64,000 nucleotides of DNA from Halichondria panicea (Eukaryota; Porifera; Demospongiae; Suberitida; Halichondriidae): contig NC_087386.1 of NCBI RefSeq assembly GCF_963675165.1, positions 3,164,169-3,228,168 on the forward strand, in the 5' to 3' direction. The position numbers were made by a program, and so were the translations under genes. Within the stretch, counting starts at the first letter, position 1; every line of letters starts with the position of its first letter. Below the pieces are notes generated by a model that saw only the letters and a list, made by a program, of their open reading frames with translations, was not told where the DNA came from and searched no databases. Below, piece by piece: positions 57,553 through 64,000 of the stretch.

Positions 57553-58461
57553 CTTGGCAATCTGTTGTAGAAATTACAACAATGGGTAAGGAATCGTTAT
57601 GATGAATTAGATGAAGTTGTATGTGAGCTCCTCCCTGACAAACAAACTGTAGTCTAGGTAACCGCCTTATCAGTCAAGTAGGCTAAAAATCTGTGTCCTT
57701 TGATGTAAGCTTTGATGTCTCTTTGTGCATATGTAAAAAAAAAAAAAGAAACCTTTGACTAGCTAGGAAGAGTAGCAGCAGTAGTAGTAGCAGTGCAAGC
57801 AGGACTAGACTAGATTAAAAAGTTGGTGGAAAGAATAACTGACCGTTTGGACGTCACCTGGCTGCCAGACTTTCATCTGGACTCTTCCCCCTGAGTAGCT
57901 GGCCTTTCTCTAAGCCACAAAACTGAGCAAGAAGCTGAAGAAGCAGCTAGACAGAGACATGTACCTAGCCTTGAGAATTGGGAGGCGTGGCTCAACTAGT
58001 TAGCCCAGCCCAGAGGAATTGTTACCGTGGGTACTGAACAACCGTAGAAGTAGGGCTACCCCTGGCTTTACTGAATTAACTAGCTGTGTCTGCTGTCTAG
58101 TTGGACCAGATTTAGCTAGATAATGGGGTAGAGAATAGTTGAGCGGTGCTGTGTGTAGCTTGAACTGTACTGGCTGGCAAGAATCTAGTAAGCACCCTAT
58201 GCACTGATAACTCGTCAGAATGGAGGGTATGTTCTAGGGATCTGGACAGCTGTACATCCAAAGGAGCCAGGGAGTGCCAATCATCTTCTCCCAGTCTCTG
58301 ACACGCTAAACAAAAGGAGCTAGAACTGGGAGTCCCAGCTAGAATTGCTAGCCGGATCTAGACTAATAGAATGACATGGAGGAGTGGTGAGGCCGGATCC
58401 ACACTAATTGATCGACCTAAAGACGCTCCTGTTCCAGATTTCACGAATGGCAAGGAAAGGG
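57553..58461 (-). mobile_element. Copy B of the 0.92-kb repeat, next to NIT2
   Basis: Uninterrupted reverse copy of C (61984-62903). Its CCAAG end lies just upstream of the NIT2 ATG, its CCCTTTCC end at 58461. Confirms where copy A was opened. Confidence 0.9.
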
Positions 58462-58746
58462 TTATAGTCACTGGAACTACTAAGCTGAACCAGAGCTGTA
58501 GCTTCTGTTCTGTGTATCTATACTTTCAAAATCAGCAAAGGTCCTTGTAGATTCTATATTCTCTAGTACTAATACCTTCTACCTTCAGCCATTTTTTTTT
58601 TGCCATGGTAAAAAATGATAAGCACCGCAGGTGCTGATGCCTCGGTGGAGGTGCCAAAGATAATTACTGTATAAAGCAATTATGATGATATTTTATGCAG
58701 TTCGGCCGAGGAAGCCGGTACACTGATAGGCTAGGCAGCCTGGCGT

Positions 58747-60055
58747 CATAAAATTTTGGGACCCCCCGAGCCTAGAATGTTAACATTTTAGGCCCCCCAG
58801 GGGGCCAATCTGTTAAAATTCTAGGCCTCCCACTGTGAGATTAGGCCCCCCTCTTTTCTGCACGATAGAACCATAGATAAACGAATAGAAATCTTTATCT
58901 ATGATAGAACGAAGTCAAAGAATTATGGTAAGGTTAGCTCTATTAGTTACAAAGCATCAAAGAGACTGCATGAATGCAAAGACTCTGTATCTTTGCATTA
59001 TTATTCTATCATGGAATTCAAAGTGAACCTTTCAAGTTACTCATGCTTATACCTATAAGAGTTAAATGCTTTGATGCAGCTCTGCAATGTTGGATCTGCC
59101 TGTAAGACAATCAATGTTGTGCATAGCTATCGCCATATTTGCAACTTTTTTGTGCTTACTTTCTCAGCCAAATTTCAAGACAAAACATAGCGGTGTTATC
59201 CCCAAGCGGCTGGTTGCCAAAGGAGGCAAAATTTTGTGAATTCACAATAATTATAAAGTATAAAGCACACAATTTTCAGTGCAAAGACAACAATACATAT
59301 CTTTCTCCATGTTTTCCTACATAGAAGATGTAAATTGTTGTGGGGATGCTCCAATAGCGTCACTGGCTCAGCTCTCAAGTAATGTGGAATCATAGATATA
59401 GAAGTCAAGAGAGAAACTGTTGTATCTATGGTGGAATCACAGTACATGTACATGTAATAAGAATGCAAGCAAGTGAGCCCCGCCCACTTATTAGTAGTAC
59501 AAGGGCGCTTCTCTCATATGCCCTTGCTATATAAACTAAGTTTCTTGTGTAAAGCTGTTTTTGTTCATTGTTTGAAGATTATAGCATGCAGTAGTTTCAG
59601 GCTTGATAAGCCTTTTGGAGCTTAGTAACCCAGCTCAAAAGCAGCAACCTTAAAATCCGGGATATCTGAGGTGAATAGCAGTTTCCTTTCGGGACAAGGG
59701 TAATCTTGGACAGTCCTGACCAATTCGGGACAGTTGGCACCTATGTGCTTCGTGCTGCATGAGGTCATAGAATGACATGGTGCAGTGTGATGGCTGTGAG
59801 ACCAGTGGTACTACTGTACATGCATGAAATGTGTGTGTGAGGAGAGCTGCATTCAGTAACTGGCACTGCATGCATAGACTGTGAAGACCATAGAAGATTT
59901 TATTGGTGTATTTTGAGAATGCACTGTCACATAATGTTACCGCTGTTGCGCTGTTAATGGGGGGCCTAAAATTTTAAGAGGGGGCCTAAAATGTTAAAAT
60001 TCTAGGCCCGGGGGGGCCCATTCTCATGAGGGGCCAAAAATTTTATGACACCGGT
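58747..60055. mobile_element. 1.3-kb element with GCGTCATAAAATTTTGG ends
   Basis: Left GTCATAAAATTTTGGGACCC, right GGGGCCAAAAATTTTATGAC, followed inwards by mirrored TTAGGCCCCCC / GGGGGCCTAAAAT blocks and TTAAAATTCTAGGCC near both ends. No open frame of note inside. Confidence 0.65.
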
Positions 60056-60084
60056 GTCATCGGATAGAACCTCCGGGCGACAGT

Positions 60085-60752
60085 TTCTCGAAGGTGGCGG
60101 CGGCTTAACCTCAAATGTGGCGGAGGCTGTTTCCTTCTTCTATCTATGGTGGCGGCTGGTGTTTTTTGGTGGCGGCATGAGAGTGTAGAGCTTTATCTAC
60201 GGTGGCGGCGGCTTAACCTCGAGGTTACGTCGGTGTTTACTTGGTGGAGGCGGCTTAGCCTCGAATATATTAATGTGGATATGTGAATAAGATAATGTTG
60301 GACCACTTGACCTTTAACTAATTAAAGTTATCTTGGCAGACTACTTCTCAAGCTTGTTTTTAGTGTCTGGGAGGGATTGTGGAGTGGTCAAGACCAGTCC
60401 AGACAGTTGCTCTAGCACTGACCTGATATCAGGCTGCTCATGGTCTCGAGGCTAGCTAGCATTTCTCTACCGTATAGCTGGTAATTTTCGTGGGGCAAAA
60501 TATTTGTGGTTGGAGGTCTGACCACGAATATTTTACCCACAAATGAAGCGACCTTGCCTATACCTTTACCTACAATCCAAGCAGCAACCACGAAAATATT
60601 ATCCACAAAATGTCTCAATATTGCTGAACCACGAATATTTTGTCCCCCGAAAATTACCTGCTATACGGTATTAGCTAAGGTCAAGTGGTTCTAACGTCAT
60701 CTATATTCACGGCTGGCCTTTACATTTTCGAGGCTAAGCCGCCGCCACCAAC
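60085..60752. repeat. GGTGGCGGCGGCTTAACCTC fold-back repeat
   Basis: Several degenerate direct copies of GGTGGCGGCGGCTTAACCTC between 60092 and 60250 and one inverted copy (GAGGCTAAGCCGCCGCCACC) at 60728-60747; a TACCGTATAG MITE sits between. Confidence 0.65.
60468..60670. mobile_element. TACCGTATAG-family MITE
   Basis: TACCGTATAGCTGGTAATTT at left and TTACCTGCTATACGGTA at right, 203 bp. Nearly the exact reverse complement of 6455-6664. Confidence 0.87.
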
Positions 60753-60777
60753 CACATTGCTGCACGTACACCTGCTT

Positions 60778-61979
60778 GTCTAAGACTAGCACTGAATATA
60801 TTTTCTGGGTTTCCGTTTACGAACCACAGCTCTCGGGAAAGTCAGAAAAGTTTCTCAGCAAGTTCCAGTCGATTAAAGTAACCTCAGAATTGTAAACTTG
60901 AGTATATATCAACATACTGGCTGATATCTGTATGCATCTAGACCAGCACTGAATATATTATTTTTCAGGGTTCCCGTTAACGAACCACACAGCTCTCGGA
61001 AAGTCAGAAAAGTTTCTCAGCAAGTTCTAGTCGATTAAATTAACTTCACAATGGAAACTTGAACATACTGGCTGAATCTGCTTGCATGTCTAGACCAGCA
61101 CAGAATTATTATTTTTCAGGGTTCCCGTTAATGAACCATGCACAGCTCTCGGAAAGTCAGAAAAGTTGCTCAGCAAGTTCCAGTCGATTAAAGTAACCTC
61201 AGAAGAGTATATAATCAACATACTGGCTGATATCTGCATGCATGCATGTCTAGACCAGCACTGAATATATTAGTTTTCAGAGTTCTCGTTAACGAATCAC
61301 TGCTCTCGGAAAGTCAGAAAAGTTTCTCAGCAAGTTCCAGTCGATTAAAGTAACCTCAAAAGAGTATAATTATTATATCAACATACTGGCTGATATCTGC
61401 ATGCATGTCTAGACCAGCACTGAATATGTTATTTTTCAGGGTTCGATCCCGTTAACGAACCACAGCTCTCGGAAAATCAGAAAAGTTTCTCAGCAAGTTC
61501 CAGTCGATTAAAGTAACCTCAGAATGAGTATTATATCAACATACTGCATGGCTGATATCTGCATGCATGTCTAGACCAGCACTGAATATGTTATTTTTCT
61601 GGATTCCTGTTAACGAACCACTGCTCTTGGAAAGTCAGAAAAGTTGCTTAGCAAGTTCCAGTCGATTGAAGTAACCTCAGAATTGTAAACTTGAGTATAT
61701 ATCAACATACTGGCTGATATCTGCATGCATGTCTAGACCAGCACTGAATATGTTATTTTTCTGGGTTCCCGTTAATGAACCACTGCTCTCGGAAAGTCAG
61801 AAAAGTTGCTCAGCAAGTTCCAGTCGATTAAAGTAACTTGAGTATATCAACATAACTTATTGGCTGATATACTTAATTGCTTGTATATATAGACCAGGAT
61901 TGAAGATAATTATTCCAGTTCCCGTTCTATATAATCATGGCTCTCAAAAAGTCAGAAAAGTGGCTTGGCGTGTTTCAGT
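60778..61979. repeat. Tandem array of about 160-bp units, seven plus a partial
   Basis: Unit starts at about 60778, 60938, 61089, 61249, 61408, 61570, 61732 and a degraded eighth near 61890. Each has TCTAGACCAGCACTGAATAT, TTCCCGTTAACGAACCAC, GCTCTCGGAAAGTCAGAAAA, CAGCAAGTTCCAGTCGATTA, and ACATACTGGCTGATATCTGC. Unit lengths 151-162 bp. Abuts copy C of the 0.92-kb repeat. Confidence 0.95.
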
Positions 61980-61983
61980 ATAG

Positions 61984-62903
61984 CCCTTTCCTTGCCATTC
62001 GTGAAATCTGGAACAGGAGCGTCTTTAGGTCGATCAATTAGTGTGGATCCGGCCTCACCACGCCTCCAAGTCATTCTATTAGTCTAGATCCGGCTAGCAA
62101 TTCTAGCTGGGACTCCCAGTTCTAGCTCCTTTTGTTTAGCGTGTCAGAGACTGGGAGAAGATGATTGGCACTCCCTGGCTCCTTTGGATGTACAGCTGTC
62201 CAGATCCCTAGAACATACCCTCCATTCTGACGAGTTATCAGTGCATAGGGTGCTTACTAGATTCTTGCCAGCCAGTACAGTTCAAGCTACACACAGCACC
62301 GCTCAACTATTCTCTACCCCATTATCTAGCTAAATCTGGTCCAACTAGACAGCAGACACAGCTAGTTAATTCAGTAAAGCCAGGGGTAGCCCTACTTCTA
62401 CGGTTGTTCAGTACCCACGGTAACAATTCCTCTGGGCTGGGCTAACTAGTTGAGCCACGCCTCCCAATTCTCAAGGCTAGGTACATGTCTCTGTCTAGCT
62501 GCTTCTTCAGCTTCTTGCTCAGTTTTGTGGCTTAGAGAAAGGCCAGCTACTCAGGGGGAAGAGTCCAGATGAAAGTCTGGCAGCCAGGTGACGTCCAAAC
62601 GGTCAGTTATTCTTTCCACCAACTTTTTAATCTAGTCTAGTCCTGCTTGCACTGCTACTACTGCTGCTGCCTACTGCTGCTACTCTTCCTAGCTAGTCAA
62701 AGGTTTCTTTTTTTTTTTTTACATATGCACAAAGAGACATCAAAGCTTACATCAAAGGACACAGATTTTTAGCCTACTTGACTGATAAGGCGGTTACCTA
62801 GACTACAGTTTGTTTGTCAGGGAGGAGCTCACATACAACTTCATCTAATTCATCATAACGATTCCTTACCCATTGTTGTAATTTCTACAACAGATTGCCA
62901 AGG
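61984..62903 (+). mobile_element. Copy C of the 0.92-kb repeat
   Basis: Uninterrupted copy, same orientation as A, with GCCAGGGGTAGCCCTACTTC intact where A carries its nested insertion. Ends TTGCCAAGG at 62903. Confidence 0.9.
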
Positions 62904-64000
62904 AAAGAGATAGAGCCAAATAACCTCTGGACAATAAATTGGGGAGTATAAGTAGGAGTTAGGTGACTGGCTGAATTAAAAATGATAATGTTATAAATTC
63001 ATACTAAATCTAGCTCCGGTGTACAGACATAATTAATTCAGTCATTGTGCATGTAGCTATAGCTAGAGTCTACTGCAGACATGTGCAAGTAGCTAGCTAT
63101 TATATCAAGTCTATACTGCAGACAATGGAGAGTCTACTACTTAAAACTAGGCTGGCTAGCTTTCTACTTATTTAGTAGAGTGATCAGGCAAGAGCATATC
63201 TCATTTTAGCCTCGATCCCAGGCCGATCCGTCTCCAATTGAACGCTAGGTCGCCTAGAGTAAACCACTGAAGATCAGCCACCATGATAAATCGGCCGCTC
63301 GTACGCCAACACAGCACTTGCAAATTGATTTATTTTTGCTACTATATAGAGCTCTTGATGTGATGTTCCTATGAGCCAAACGAGACTTGCAACCAACGTT
63401 GTGTTCCGGAGTTAGAGTTAACTTTCCAGCGCTGCCGAAAGTACATATATTCAGCCAATTGCATGTATTTCCGGCACAACGATCTTCTCTAGAGTATGGA
63501 GGCACGATCCAGCTAAGATTAACTTCTAGTAGTAGCTAACTATGTCTACTAGCTGCATGCAAAATATGAAACTATGTGAAACTCTGTGGTGCAGCTGTTC
63601 CGCTACTAGCCACGCTTTTTTCTCACAAATCTACCGATTGAAATTCGGCCACGCCCCATTGCAGGTTATAACATCATTAGCCTCGACTCCAACCGCCCCA
63701 ACTATTATAAACAGCAATCCTCAAAGATTATATGGTAACACAGACAAAATAGACAAAATAGACTACAAAAAGAACATAAAAACAATAAACAATATTATTA
63801 TTACTACTGGCTACACGACATACAAAACCATGTTTTTTGAGTATCATTAAAAACAGCGTTCGGAATGTTTTCGCAATCCTGGTGGTACCATTTACTGCAA
63901 CTGTCACATGACGCCATATCCCCAAACCTCGATGTGACTTCCACATCAGAATATCGGCAACTACAGTATACAGGAACCTGCGTTTTTGTGACTATTGTCT
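62904..64000. other. Right end of window
   Basis: No gene supported. A solo E1 end (TAGCCTCGATCCCAGGCC) lies at 63210-63257, broken off after AGGTCGCCT. The short open frames here look random. Confidence 0.5.

Larger units (their letters stand above)
58462..60777. other. Repeat-filled region upstream of NIT2
   Basis: No gene seen. Fragment of repeat D (58620-58665); a 1.3-kb element at about 58747-60055; a GGCGGCGGCTTAACCTC fold-back at 60085-60752 with a MITE inside. Confidence 0.5.

Noticed and set aside
60778-61979. 160-bp repeats as a repeated RNA gene cluster
   Set aside because: No tRNA cloverleaf, 5S-like internal boxes or terminator T-runs seen in the unit; treated as satellite-type DNA.
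63254-63505. Cys-containing 83-codon minus frame near the window end
   Set aside because: No spacing of a known Cys domain; starts in a solo transposon end.

Overview
The window is nuclear DNA of an early-branching animal, most likely a demosponge of the Amphimedon type (inference). The genes are animal genes (BRK1, NIT2, DIS3L2, a SKI2-type helicase, an ABCB9/TAP-like transporter, a Notch ligand-like protein). They carry many short GT-AG introns, and the DNA between and inside them is AT-rich and crowded with small terminal-inverted-repeat elements. All exon structures below were joined by eye from splice sites, reading phase and remembered family sequence, not from transcripts.

Layout. 1-11000: minus-strand SKI2/SKIV2L RNA helicase gene, cut by the left edge; one of its introns (1389-5819) holds a complete animal haem peroxidase gene on the same strand. 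12368-16393: an intronless 1341-residue plus-strand membrane protein with a repeat-rich (beta-helix-like) ectodomain and a multi-pass C-terminus. 17799-19250: a Delta-like plus-strand gene (MNNL-like region, cut-down DSL, three EGF repeats, one membrane segment). 20030-20961: minus-strand Myb/SANT-like gene. 21186-24775: nested mobile elements, including a 1.57 kb element carrying a ZAD zinc-finger gene and a broken RecQ helicase.

26701-36229: DIS3L2 with 29 coding exons. 36600-43849: two tandem, intronless, FAD-dependent amine (polyamine) oxidase copies on the minus strand, both with open-reading-frame lesions, plus a third 3' remnant. 45971-52619: ABCB9/TAP-like half transporter, minus strand, 16 coding exons. 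54475-54678: BRK1, plus strand. 55898-57548: NIT2 omega-amidase, minus strand, 8 exons, its start codon about 5 bases from a mobile element. 58461-62903: repeats, including a 160-bp tandem array that abuts another copy of the element next to NIT2. 62904-64000: no gene seen.

The genes do not form one pathway. Two act in cytoplasmic RNA decay (SKI2 helicase feeding the exosome; DIS3L2 degrading uridylated RNA without it). The strongest unusual signals are in the mobile DNA: two element families with TAG...CTA ends and perfect 9-bp target duplications, one reduced to a 50-58 bp palindrome; a captured or composite ZAD/RecQ element; a small element lying exactly at a splice donor of the helicase gene; and a mobile element forming the 5' flank of NIT2.
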